Shown: piece by piece, positions 8,376 through 15,974 of the stretch | How positions within the stretch are numbered: position 1 is the stretch's first letter | How the letters are laid out: the number at the start of each line of letters is the position of its first letter | Source of the DNA: Microbacterium album | GTDB lineage: Bacteria; Actinomycetota; Actinomycetes; Actinomycetales; Microbacteriaceae | Length of the DNA stretch: 46,784 nt | Direction: 5' to 3' | Assembly (NCBI RefSeq): GCF_014643695.1 | Contig: NZ_BMJY01000008.1 | Location: forward strand, 72,057 to 118,840 | Translations under genes and position numbers: made by a program | Notes under the pieces: generated by a model | The model's database searches: none | Seen by the model: the letters and a program-made list of their open reading frames with translations, nothing else | What the model was told of the DNA's origin: nothing

Positions 8376-8398
8376 TCGTATCCGAAATCATATACGAT
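8376..8398. promoter_or_regulatory. Candidate GntR operator / promoter of the hpa operon
   Basis: TCGTAT (8376-8381) and ATACGA (8392-8397) form an inverted repeat with a 10-base spacer. The right half also contains a short near-palindrome, ATCATATACGAT (8387-8398). This is the most AT-rich spot upstream of hpaG and lies 24-46 bases before its GTG. AT-rich palindromes of this kind are typical operators of FCD-type GntR proteins; binding is inferred. Confidence 0.45.
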
Positions 8399-8468
8399 CC
8401 GTTCGCGCAGGGTAACCCCCTTTGGGTGCCCTTTCCCAGGCCCCGCGATTGCCCTGGTGCGAGCGGCT

Positions 8469-9992
8469 TCAGGTTCCCTGCGGCCCGAGGCCCCGCGCGA
8501 TGGCGGCGGCAGCGGCGAGCCACGCGCGGCGCGTGGCCGGGCGCAACGCCCCGTAGTGGAGAAGCCCGCCGGCCATGGCCGAGTCGTAGGGGATCGCGGC
8601 GACGTCGCGCGTGAGCGCGCGGTATCCGTCGACGACCGATCTCAGGGTCGACGGATGGGCGCTCGGGTCGGCCTGGCTCACGACGGCGACGGAGTTCTCC
8701 GCCAGCTGCGCCGACCGCTCGTCGCGCGCCGCGAGCGCCTCGAGCAGCAGAGCACCCGCCTCGGCGTGCTCGGCCCGCGTCGTCGTCGCCACGACGAGCT
8801 GATCCGTGTGGTCGATCATGCGGCGCCACATCGGATCCGACTCGTCGTTGCCCGAGTCCATGATGATGAGGCGGTAGTACTTGGCCGCCACGGCGTGGAT
8901 CCGGTCGACGTCGTCCGACTCGATGCGCTGCTCGTGCGCCAGCAGCATGGGCTTGGAGCGCAGCACGTCGTAGCGGTCGCGGGTCTGGTGGTGCACGTAG
9001 CGGGCGAGGTCCGCCGACTGCGCGCTGGTGGACAGCAGGCGTCCCGTCTCGGGCAGCAGGTCGTGGAGGGTCGCGTTGTGCGGGCCCTGCTCCGTGCGCC
9101 ATCCGAGCGTGCCCCGCGTCTGGTTGTTGTCCCACGCCAGCACGCCCGCGCCTCCGTACCGCGCGAAGACGGCGGCGGTGAGGATCGTGGTGGGCGTCTT
9201 CCCTGCGCCGCCCTTGCCGTTGACGACCGCGATCGTCCGCGGGCCGGGCCAGTGCTGGGACACCGTATAGATGTCGGACCGTTCCGCCCGCTCCGAGGCG
9301 CTCGGCGGCACGCGCAGCCCCGTGCGGGCGAGCATGCCGCGCCATCCCTTTTGCGCCGGCTCCTCGGTGCGCTCGGGTGTGAGGAAGGACCGCCGCTCCT
9401 CGCTGCGCCGCCGCTCCTCGCCGTGCCGCCCGGGCTGCGCCTGCGGCTCGCCCTCCCGAGGCGGTTGGGGCGCATCCGAGGTGGGGGAGGGCGGGGCCGC
9501 GGCCGGCGCCGCGCCCTCGCGCTGACGGCGCCGCATGAGTGGCCCCTCCTGCCCCTCCTGCCCCGGCGCCCCGTCGCCGACGGCGCCCGCGTCGCCGGTC
9601 GGGACGACGGCCGGGCCGGCAGGCGCCGCCGCCGGGACGGGGGTCGGTGCGGGCGGCGCGGCGGCGGGCTCCCGCGAGGCGCCGGGAGCGGGTGTCTCGG
9701 CCGCGGAGACCGGCGCGTCGTCGCCGGCGCCGGGCGAGGGCACGTCCTCGTCCGTCTCCACCGTGCCGTCCGTGTGGACCAGCAGCGGCCACACTCCGTC
9801 GGGCTCGTGCACCGTGACGCGCACGGAGGTTCCGCGACGCACCGCCTCCGCCACGACGCGGTCCATGATGGCCCGGCGCGCGTCCTCGAGCGATGCGGTG
9901 TCGAACTCGGTGATTCCGTCGCCGATGCGCAGCTCGGACGAGCCGTCGGCGTCGATGACGGCGACGAGCGCGGACTGGTCGGTCGCGGTCAT
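8469..9992 (-). CDS. ParA/MinD-like ATPase with long Pro/Ala-rich N-terminal region
   Basis: 507 residues. Residues 1-95 form a small acidic domain; about 95-230 is low-complexity Pro/Ala/Glu/Arg-rich and probably disordered; about 250-505 is a ParA/MinD-type P-loop ATPase. Seen: deviant Walker A VVNGKGGAGKTPT, and Walker B-like LIIMDSGND. Such proteins occur in actinobacteria as orphan ParA homologues; the architecture recalls mycobacterial EspI, but no type VII secretion gene is nearby, so the role (positioning, partitioning, secretion) is unknown. No ParB partner or parS site is visible. The ATG at 9992 has GGAGGAGGT upstream. It is transcribed away from gapB and stands alone. Confidence 0.8.
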   Translation of the reverse strand: MTATDQSALVAVIDADGSSELRIGDGITEFDTASLEDARRAIMDRVVAEAVRRGTSVRVTVHEPDGVWPLLVHTDGTVETDEDVPSPGAGDDAPVSAAETPAPGASREPAAAPPAPTPVPAAAPAGPAVVPTGDAGAVGDGAPGQEGQEGPLMRRRQREGAAPAAAPPSPTSDAPQPPREGEPQAQPGRHGEERRRSEERRSFLTPERTEEPAQKGWRGMLARTGLRVPPSASERAERSDIYTVSQHWPGPRTIAVVNGKGGAGKTPTTILTAAVFARYGGAGVLAWDNNQTRGTLGWRTEQGPHNATLHDLLPETGRLLSTSAQSADLARYVHHQTRDRYDVLRSKPMLLAHEQRIESDDVDRIHAVAAKYYRLIIMDSGNDESDPMWRRMIDHTDQLVVATTTRAEHAEAGALLLEALAARDERSAQLAENSVAVVSQADPSAHPSTLRSVVDGYRALTRDVAAIPYDSAMAGGLLHYGALRPATRRAWLAAAAAIARGLGPQGT

Positions 9993-10273
9993 CGGGACCT
10001 CCTCCCTCAGATCCCGGTGTTCAGCAGGGATCCGCGGACTCCCACAGTAGCGACCAAGCCGCCCGAAGTCTCCGGCTGGACTCCGCGCTCGGCGTGAAAG
10101 AGCGGGGCGTATCGGGCGCGGGGGGCGGCGCTTCCTCGCGCTGATGAAAGAATCTGGATTCTTGACGGCGCTGCGCCTGCAAAGCTCGGCTTCTCCTCCA
10201 TAGAATCGAAGCGTCAGGCGTCGCCGGAACGGCGCGTCGATGCACCGCAGCGACGAAGGAGTGATGAGCGAGC

Positions 10274-11824
10274 GTGAGCGAGAAGTCCGAGGCCCAGGGA
10301 CGGGAAGCGCGCGGGTTCGAGGCGCACAGGGCGGACTGGATCGCCCGCGAGGAGCTGGCCGAGCGGATGATCCCGCTGATCGGTCGCCTGTATCGGACCC
10401 ACGGCGTCGTCCCCTCGATCCACGGGCGCCGCCTCATCAACCGCTCTCCCGTCGAGCTGATCAAGGCGCATCGCTTCGCGCGGCTCACGGGAGACGACGT
10501 CCTCGACCCGCACAAGACGTTCGCCGTGCTCGAGTCGATCGACCGGATCGGGCCGGGCGCGGCGTCCATCGACGTCGCCCGGCTGGTCGCGCGCTACGAC
10601 GAGCGGGGCGGCAGCTACGACCAGGCCGGGCTCGACGCGTTCCTGCGTGCGGAGCTCGCCGAGGTCATCGATGCGGACACGCCGGCGCCCACCGACGTCG
10701 TCCTGTACGGCTTCGGGCGTATCGGCCGGCTGCTCGCGCGCATCCTCCTCGCGCACGCCGGCAACGGCTCGGGCCTGCGCCTGCGCGCGATCGTCGTCCG
10801 GAAGGGCGGCGACACCGACCTGCGTAAGCGCGCGAGCCTGCTGCGCCGCGACTCCGTGCACGGATCCTTCGCCGGCACCATCGAGGTGGACGAGGAGAAC
10901 GACACGATCCTCGCCAACGGCACGCTCATCCAGGTCATCTATTCGAACGACCCCGCGAGCGTCGACTACACGCAGTACGGGATCGACAACGCGATCGTCG
11001 TCGACAACACGGGCCGCTGGCGCGACGAGGCCGGTCTGTCGCAGCACCTGCAGGCCAAGGGCGTGGCGCGCGTGCTGCTCACCGCCCCCGGAAAGGGCGC
11101 GATCAAGAACATCGTGCACGGCGTCAACAGCGACACGATCACGGACGACGACAGGATCCTGTCCGCCGCGTCCTGCACCACGAACGCGATCACGCCCGTG
11201 CTCGGCGTGCTCGACGAGTCCTACGGGGTCGTGCGCGGGCACGTCGAGACCGTGCACTCGTTCACGAACGACCAGAACCTCATCGACAACTTCCACAAGG
11301 GCGACCGGCGCGGGCGCTCGGCCGTGCTCAACATGGTCATCACCGAGACCGGCGCGGCGAAGGCCGTCGCCAAGGCCCTGCCGCAGCTGGCGGGGAAGCT
11401 CTCGGGCAACGCCATCCGCGTCCCCACCCCGGACGTCTCGCTCGCGATCCTGAACCTGCAGCTGGGTCGGCCGACGACCAAGGACGAGCTCAACGGGTTC
11501 CTCCGTCAGGTGTCGCTGACCTCGCCGCTGCGCCAGCAGGTCGACTACATCGAGTCGCCCGAGGTGGTGTCCACCGACTTCGTCGGCAACAACCGCGCCG
11601 GGATCGTGGACGGGCTTGCCACGATCGTCGACGGCGACAACGTGGTGCTGTACGTCTGGTACGACAACGAGTACGGCTACTCGTGCCAGGTCGTGCGCGT
11701 GCTCGAGAAGATGGCGGGTGCTCACCCGACCGTGCTGCCCGAGCGGCAGCCGGTCGTCGCGTCCGCCGAGGGCGAGGAGGCCGTGGAGGGCACGTCCGTC
11801 GCGCCCGTCCCGGCCGGCGTCTGA
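10274..11824 (+). CDS. Glyceraldehyde-3-phosphate dehydrogenase, long (GapB-like) form
   Basis: 516 residues, with about 135 N-terminal residues added to a normal GAPDH core. The extension (about 1-135) is helical and charged. The core has the Rossmann motif LYGFGRIGR (about 144-152), the nucleophile Cys301 in SAASCTTNAITP, and the C-terminal WYDNEYGYS. This matches the class of long GAPDHs exemplified by Corynebacterium glutamicum GapB (about 480 residues), which works mainly in the gluconeogenic, NADP-linked direction; cofactor use here is not proven. The GTG at 10274 has AAGGAG 13 bases upstream, which is rather far, but no in-frame alternative is better. The gene is monocistronic. Confidence 0.9.
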   Translation: MSEKSEAQGREARGFEAHRADWIAREELAERMIPLIGRLYRTHGVVPSIHGRRLINRSPVELIKAHRFARLTGDDVLDPHKTFAVLESIDRIGPGAASIDVARLVARYDERGGSYDQAGLDAFLRAELAEVIDADTPAPTDVVLYGFGRIGRLLARILLAHAGNGSGLRLRAIVVRKGGDTDLRKRASLLRRDSVHGSFAGTIEVDEENDTILANGTLIQVIYSNDPASVDYTQYGIDNAIVVDNTGRWRDEAGLSQHLQAKGVARVLLTAPGKGAIKNIVHGVNSDTITDDDRILSAASCTTNAITPVLGVLDESYGVVRGHVETVHSFTNDQNLIDNFHKGDRRGRSAVLNMVITETGAAKAVAKALPQLAGKLSGNAIRVPTPDVSLAILNLQLGRPTTKDELNGFLRQVSLTSPLRQQVDYIESPEVVSTDFVGNNRAGIVDGLATIVDGDNVVLYVWYDNEYGYSCQVVRVLEKMAGAHPTVLPERQPVVASAEGEEAVEGTSVAPVPAGV

Positions 11825-11870
11825 CCCGACGCTCTCCGACTCCTTCCCACGATCTCGATCGCGGACCGCC

Positions 11871-11886
11871 CCCCGTGGCCCCACGG
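11871..11886 (+). terminator. Possible terminator hairpin after the GAPDH gene
   Basis: CCCGTG and CACGGG arms with a four-base loop lie about 50 bases after the stop, inside a wider ACCGCCCC/GGGGCGGT inverted pair. No T-tract, so only a weak call. Confidence 0.3.
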
Positions 11887-11942
11887 GACGCGCGCAGCGG
11901 GGCGGTTCGCTCCTCGCGCCGCGACCCCTTCGTCGCGACGGA

Positions 11943-11948
11943 TACTCT
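11943..11948 (+). promoter_or_regulatory. Possible -10 element upstream of the conserved hypothetical gene
   Basis: TACTCT fits TANNNT and lies about 70 bases before the GTG at 12016. No convincing -35 box. Confidence 0.25.
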
Positions 11949-12015
11949 CGAGGGGGCGGATGCTGCGGACCGGAGACCGTGCTCGCCGACACTGGACATG
12001 CGGAAACGGAGCGCC

Positions 12016-12621
12016 GTGGGACGGAACGCCGAGGCCATCGAAGAGGGCGTTGCGATCGCCATGGCCGCCGCGCGCCTGTCCGTGAAGAACACGATCCTCG
12101 TCAGCACCATCTCGCTGGGCGAGTCCTTCGATCCGGAGCACTTCACGGATGCCGCTCGGGATACGCTCCTGGGCCTGGCCGACGAGGCCGAGCAGGCGGC
12201 GGACGCCGTCTCGCGCGCGCGCAAGGCCGCGTGGGGTCGCCACACCGAGCCACGCGGCACGCACGATTACCGCGACCGGGACGTGCGCAATCTCCGTCGC
12301 CGTGCCAAGCAGTATGCGGGCGTCGCCAAGTCGTTGCGAGCGTCCGCCGGCCGGCCCGAGGTGCTGCGAGAGCTCGTGGAGCGCGCCCGGGAGGCCGCGT
12401 GGGGCGATGTCGAGGCGAACCTGCAGGGGCGTCTCCGCATCGAGGCCATGCGGCCGGACCAGGACCCCGACTACGCCCGGATGCGCGAGGCGCGCATGCA
12501 GGCCCTCCGTCTCGTCGACCTGCAGAAGCTCTCCGCGCAGGCGCGCCGACGCCGCAGCGAGGCCGCCGACCCCGACGCGCCCGACGACGAACCGCGCGCA
12601 CGCCCAACCGGGAGTCGTTGA
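12016..12621 (+). CDS. Conserved hypothetical protein (actinobacterial, helical)
   Basis: About 201 residues; not assigned to a characterised family. The protein is mostly alpha-helical and highly charged, with an Arg/Ala-rich C-terminus. Recognisable stretches are IEEGVAIAMAAARLSVKN near the start, a repeated AAWG motif (KAAWGRH and EAAWGDV), and HDYRDRDVRNLRRR in the middle. There is no signal peptide and no membrane segment. From memory, proteins of this kind are common in Microbacteriaceae with uninformative names. The GTG at 12016 is preferred because ACGGAG lies just upstream; ATG at 11998 is an in-frame alternative that adds six residues. It stands alone between gapB and the tRNA gene. 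Confidence 0.65.
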   Translation: MGRNAEAIEEGVAIAMAAARLSVKNTILVSTISLGESFDPEHFTDAARDTLLGLADEAEQAADAVSRARKAAWGRHTEPRGTHDYRDRDVRNLRRRAKQYAGVAKSLRASAGRPEVLRELVERAREAAWGDVEANLQGRLRIEAMRPDQDPDYARMREARMQALRLVDLQKLSAQARRRRSEAADPDAPDDEPRARPTGSR

Positions 12622-12680
12622 CTAGCGTCCGTGCGGTTCACTTGCGCGGGGAGCGCTAGTAAGCCGCACCGGCGCTAGTC
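12620..12680. repeat. Long imperfect inverted repeat after the hypothetical gene
   Basis: Left arm 12620-12638 (starting GACTAGCG) and right arm 12661-12680 (ending CGCTAGTC) pair over about 19 bases with a few mismatches around a 22-base loop that itself contains a further CGCTAGT copy. It starts within the stop codon of the upstream gene and may act as its terminator. No T-run follows. Confidence 0.45.
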
Positions 12681-12753
12681 ATCGGCCGGGGATGTGCGGC
12701 GCGACGCCGGGATGCGCCCCGGGATGGGTGCGGGGAGCGGTGGCCGGGGCGGA

Positions 12754-12783
12754 TTCGCCAGGGCGTCGGAGGCGATGTATAGT
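12754..12783 (+). promoter_or_regulatory. Putative promoter of the tRNA-Arg gene
   Basis: TATAGT at 12778-12783 is a good -10 box, with TTCGCC (12754-12759) as a weak -35 at 18-base spacing. The tRNA begins 27 bases after the -10 box. Confidence 0.5.
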
Positions 12784-12810
12784 AGACGGGTTGCCACGGC
12801 AACGGCACCA

Positions 12811-12883
12811 GCGCCCGTAGCTCAATGGATAGAGCATCTGACTACGGATCAGAAGGTTAGGGGTTCGAGTCCCTTCGGGCGCG
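12811..12883 (+). tRNA. tRNA-Arg (anticodon ACG)
   Basis: A complete 73-base cloverleaf. The acceptor stem GCGCCCG pairs with CGGGCGC (12876-12882), with G as discriminator; the D-arm contains GCTCAATGGATAGAGC, and the T-arm has the conserved GGTTCGAGTCC. The anticodon loop CTACGGA (12842-12848) carries ACG at 12844-12846, which reads CGN arginine codons after A-to-I editing. CCA is not encoded. No integrase or attachment-site duplication is seen next to it. Confidence 0.97.
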
Positions 12884-12923
12884 CAGGTTCCTCGGAACCG
12901 CCAGGACTGTGTTGAGACAGTGA

Positions 12924-12957
12924 GAGAACGGCCCGCTTCGGCGGGCCGTTCTCGTTT
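12924..12957 (+). terminator. Intrinsic terminator after tRNA-Arg
   Basis: Perfect 13-base-pair stem (12924-12936 with 12941-12953) closed by a TTCG tetraloop and followed by GTTT. Strong factor-independent terminator. Confidence 0.9.
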
Positions 12958-12993
12958 CCCCGGATGCCTCGGCGGGGACGATCACCCGCGGGG

Positions 12994-13422
12994 TCAGTCG
13001 CCCGCGGGGGACCAGTCCCGCGGGCCGGCCGGTCGGGAGCGCTCGACCCAGCCCGCGTGGCTGATCCTGCGCGGCGCGGGATCGCGCTGGAACAGCCGCG
13101 CCGACGGTGCATCGGCGGTTACGGGCGGGGTCGCGGCAGGAGGCATGCCGCGTGTGGCGTCGCGCATGCGGCGCCGCGCGGCACGGCGATAGCGGCGGTA
13201 CTCGCGCTCCGAGCGGCTGAACCAGGCGCGGACCGGACGGGTCGCGGCGGTGACCAGGGCGACGAGCCCTCGGACGAGAGCGCGCACGGCGAAGAAGAGC
13301 GCGGCACCGGCGAGCGCGATCACGACGATCCAGCCGATGGCCAGGACGAACGCCTGCACGCCGTCGCTCGCGAGGAAAGCGCCGACGTCGGCGAGCAGCT
13401 CGTGGGGGAGAAGGACGGGCAC
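12994..13422 (-). CDS. Small membrane-anchored hypothetical protein
   Basis: 142 residues, unknown function. One hydrophobic segment at about 22-48 (VQAFVLAIGWIVVIALAGAALFF) is followed by a strongly basic cytoplasmic stretch (about 75-95, REYRRYRRAARRRMRD) and a Pro/Ala-rich tail. The GTG start at 13422 is the only one giving the intact hydrophobic segment and lacks an obvious SD. It is convergent with the tRNA gene and divergent from metP. It could be a membrane scaffold or simply a lineage-specific protein; nothing in the neighbourhood tells. Confidence 0.6.
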   Translation of the reverse strand: MPVLLPHELLADVGAFLASDGVQAFVLAIGWIVVIALAGAALFFAVRALVRGLVALVTAATRPVRAWFSRSEREYRRYRRAARRRMRDATRGMPPAATPPVTADAPSARLFQRDPAPRRISHAGWVERSRPAGPRDWSPAGD

Positions 13423-13549
13423 CGCCGCATCCTAGCGCCTCGCGATGACGCGCGACATCCGCGCGATCTGCCCCGTTCGGCCGCACGGTGCGTTGTAGGC
13501 TGTGCTGACTTCGGGTGACTCACACCATTCGCTCAGCAGAGGGGGCATC

Positions 13550-15115
13550 ATGTCTCGCACGAGCGCGACGCAGGCCGTCCCGGCACGGGAGCAGTGGACG
13601 GGACAGGTCGGCTTCATCCTCGCGGCCATCGGGTCCGCCGTGGGCCTGGGGAACATCTGGCGCTTCCCCGGCGTCGCCTACGAGAACGGCGGCGGGGCGT
13701 TCCTGATCCCGTACCTCGTCGCGCTGCTCACGGCCGGCATCCCGATCCTGCTGCTGGACTACGCGATCGGCCACCGGTTCCGCGGATCCGCGCCGCTGGC
13801 CCTCCGGCGGGCCGCGGGGCGCGTGGGCGAGGGCATCGGGTGGTTCCAGGTGATGATCTGCATGTTCATCGCCGTCTACTACACGGTCGTGCTCGCGTGG
13901 GCGATCAGCTACTTCGTCTACTCGTTCGACCTGCGCTGGGGCGACGACCCGACGGGGTTCTTCGTCGGGGACTTCCTGCGGGCCGCAGACGAGCCTTTCA
14001 CGCTCGAGTTCGTCCCGGCCGTCCTCATCCCGCTGCTGCTGATGTGGGTCGTGGCACTGGTGGTGCTCGGCGCCGGCGTCGTGCGCGGCGTGCAGCGGGC
14101 GAACGTCGTGTTCATCCCGCTGCTCGTGATCGGCTTCCTTGTCCTCGTGGTGCGCGCGCTGTTCCTGCCCGGCGCCGTCGAGGGCCTGAACGCCTTCTTC
14201 ACCCCCGACTTCTCGGCTCTCGCGGATCCGGGCGTGTGGATCGCGGCCTACAGCCAGATCTTCTTCTCGCTGTCGATCGCGTTCGGCATCATGATCACGT
14301 ACGCGTCCTACCGCCGCCGGCGGTCGAATCTCAGCACGCCGGGTCTCGTCGTCGCCTTCGGCAACTCGTCGTTCGAGCTGCTGGCGGGGATCGGCGTGTT
14401 CGCGACGCTGGGCTTCTTCGCGTTCCAGCAGGGCGTCGGCATCGACGACCTCGAGAGCCTCACCGGGGTCGGCCTGTCGTTCATGACGTTCCCCGCGATC
14501 GTCGCGGAGATGCCGGGCGGCGCCTGGTTCGGCGCCCTGTTCTTCGGGGCCCTCGCCCTCGCGGGCCTGACGTCGCTGTTGTCGATCCTCGAGGTCATCG
14601 TGTCCGCGGTCCGCGACAAGTTCGGTCTCACGCGCGCCCAGGCGGCGTACGGCCTGGGCGGGGCGCTCGCGGTCGTATCGGTCCTGCTCTTCGGCACGAC
14701 GTCCGGTCTGACGGCGCTCGACACGATCGACAACTGGGCCAACAACGTCGGCATCGTGGCGTCGGCGATCGCGACCATCGTCGTGGTGATGTGGGTGCGG
14801 CGCGCCGGCGCCGAGCTGAGCGGCCACGTGAGCGCCCTGTCCACGTTCAAGGTCGGACGCACGTGGCGCCTTCTGGTCGCGCTCCTCGCGCCCGTCGTGC
14901 TCGGCTACATCCTGATCGCGAAGATCGTGGAGCTCATCGCGAACGGCTACGAGGGGTACCCCGCGCTGTACCTGGGCATCGTGGGCTGGGGTTCCGTGCT
15001 CGTCATGGTGCTCGGCGCGATCGTCCTCACGTCCGCCCGTTGGCGCCACGATCATGCCAAGTTCGAGGCGTGGCCGCCCATCGAGGCGCCGCGCCGGGAG
15101 GAGGTCCGCCGATGA
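13550..15115 (+). CDS. metP: Neurotransmitter:sodium symporter family amino-acid transporter (MetP-like)
   Basis: Sodium-coupled uptake transporter of the LeuT-fold NSS family, 521 residues with about 11-12 membrane segments. The family signature is clear at residues about 20-52: GSAVGLGNIWRFPG then YENGGGAFLIPY, which forms the sodium and substrate site. Its partner downstream is a MetS-type small subunit, and C. glutamicum MetPS imports methionine and alanine; the substrate here is inferred from that pairing. The ATG at 13550 follows AGAGGGGG. A TAGGCT hexamer at 13497-13502 may be its -10 box. The stop overlaps the metS start in ATGA. Confidence 0.9.
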   Translation: MSRTSATQAVPAREQWTGQVGFILAAIGSAVGLGNIWRFPGVAYENGGGAFLIPYLVALLTAGIPILLLDYAIGHRFRGSAPLALRRAAGRVGEGIGWFQVMICMFIAVYYTVVLAWAISYFVYSFDLRWGDDPTGFFVGDFLRAADEPFTLEFVPAVLIPLLLMWVVALVVLGAGVVRGVQRANVVFIPLLVIGFLVLVVRALFLPGAVEGLNAFFTPDFSALADPGVWIAAYSQIFFSLSIAFGIMITYASYRRRRSNLSTPGLVVAFGNSSFELLAGIGVFATLGFFAFQQGVGIDDLESLTGVGLSFMTFPAIVAEMPGGAWFGALFFGALALAGLTSLLSILEVIVSAVRDKFGLTRAQAAYGLGGALAVVSVLLFGTTSGLTALDTIDNWANNVGIVASAIATIVVVMWVRRAGAELSGHVSALSTFKVGRTWRLLVALLAPVVLGYILIAKIVELIANGYEGYPALYLGIVGWGSVLVMVLGAIVLTSARWRHDHAKFEAWPPIEAPRREEVRR

Positions 15116-15258
15116 CCCCGATCGCCATCACGTTCCTCGTCATCGCGGCCGTCCTGATCTGGGGCGGGCTCGCGACGAGTGTGCTTTTTCTCGTGGCCAA
15201 GCCCTCGGTCGCCGTCTATCCGGACGGGGGAGAGGACGCGGACCCGGACGACGCCTGA
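15112..15258 (+). CDS. metS: MetS-like small subunit of the NSS transporter
   Basis: 48-residue membrane peptide (MTPIAITFLVIAAVLIWGG at the start, then acidic DGGEDADPDDA at the end) with one transmembrane helix at about 5-30. It overlaps metP by four bases (ATGA), so the two are translationally coupled. In C. glutamicum MetS is required for MetP function. Its last 43 bases overlap the 3' end of the convergent MarR gene. Confidence 0.88.
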   Translation: MTPIAITFLVIAAVLIWGGLATSVLFLVAKPSVAVYPDGGEDADPDDA

Positions 15259-15683
15259 GCGCGGCGCAGCTTCTCCGTGAGCGTGCGGAGGGTGCGCAGC
15301 TCATCCTCGGACAGCACCGACATCCGCTGCGCGATCGAGCGGCCATGGGCCGTCGCGAGCGCGCGGAACGCACGGGCGCCCTTCTCCGTGGCCGTGACCA
15401 CGGCACCGCGCCCGTCGGCGGGATCGGCGCATTTCGTGACGAGGCCGCGCTCGACCATGCGATCCACCAGGCGCGACACGCTCGGCTGGCTGATCAGCAT
15501 GTTCGCGGTCACGTCCCGCAGCCGCGCCGACATGGCGGGTGCGCGCGTCACGGTGAGCAGCACGTCGTACTCCGGCTGGGTCAGCTCGGTGCCGTCGAAG
15601 TCGTGGGCGACCTCGGCGAAGACCTCGTGCTGCGCGCGGAACAGGCTCTCCCACGCCTCGACGGCGAGCCTCCGATCAGCCAT
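15216..15683 (-). CDS. MarR-family transcriptional regulator
   Basis: 155 residues with a central winged helix-turn-helix (about 35-100): LTQPEYDVLLTVTRAP, then MLISQPSVSRLVDRMVERGLVTK as recognition helix and wing, and the typical DPADGRGAVVTATEKG hairpin. Flanking helices form the dimer interface. It is convergent with metS and overlaps it by 43 bases, so it is not co-transcribed with metPS; regulation of metPS is possible only in trans. The ATG at 15683 is chosen because the fold begins there; the SD is weak. The ligand is unknown. Confidence 0.87.
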   Translation of the reverse strand: MADRRLAVEAWESLFRAQHEVFAEVAHDFDGTELTQPEYDVLLTVTRAPAMSARLRDVTANMLISQPSVSRLVDRMVERGLVTKCADPADGRGAVVTATEKGARAFRALATAHGRSIAQRMSVLSEDELRTLRTLTEKLRRAQASSGSASSPPSG

Positions 15684-15753
15684 GCATCCAGCGTATCCGC
15701 GCCGCGCCGCGTAAGGCCGACTGCCGCACCGACGCGCGTCCGCCGACATGGTG

Positions 15754-15785
15754 AAGGCCGGTCGGAGAGGCGTCCGACCGGCCTT
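15754..15785. terminator. Strong hairpin between the MarR gene and the flavin reductase gene
   Basis: Perfect 13-base-pair stem (15754-15766 with 15773-15785) with a six-base loop. It lies about 190 bases beyond the end of the minus-strand flavin reductase gene, so it could end that transcript before it enters the MarR gene. Confidence 0.55.
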
Positions 15786-15876
15786 CTGTCCCTTGCACCA
15801 AGAGTGTCCTGCAATCACATGTCCGGTAGCCGCCACAGCAAAACAGCTACCGTGCGAGCACTCTATAACGGTGAGG

Positions 15877-15908
15877 TAACGACGCACAAGGCCTGTCGTT
15901 ACTTTTTC
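15877..15908 (+). terminator. Intrinsic terminator-like hairpin with T5 in an AT-richer intergenic stretch
   Basis: GTAACGAC (15877-15884) pairs with GTCGTTAC (15896-15903) and is followed directly by TTTTT. On the plus strand it would end a transcript, but the nearest upstream plus-strand gene stops at 15258, so it may mark the end of a small non-coding RNA or be a relic. On the minus strand, TTGTGC-16-TATAGA across this stretch resembles a promoter for the MarR gene. Confidence 0.4.
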
Positions 15909-15974
15909 GTAACCGAGTTTTCGGGCACAGCGGGACGGTCGACGACGGCCCTGTTGCACGGGCGGCGGGCGGCC

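Noticed and set aside
8353..8391. Upstream ATG at 8391 as start of hpaG
   Set aside because: It has no ribosome binding site and falls within the promoter/operator palindrome, whereas the GTG at 8352 has AAAGGAG seven bases before it.
12811..12883. tRNA-Arg as an integration site of a genomic island
   Set aside because: No integrase gene and no duplicate of the tRNA 3' end found nearby; flanking genes are ordinary chromosomal ones.
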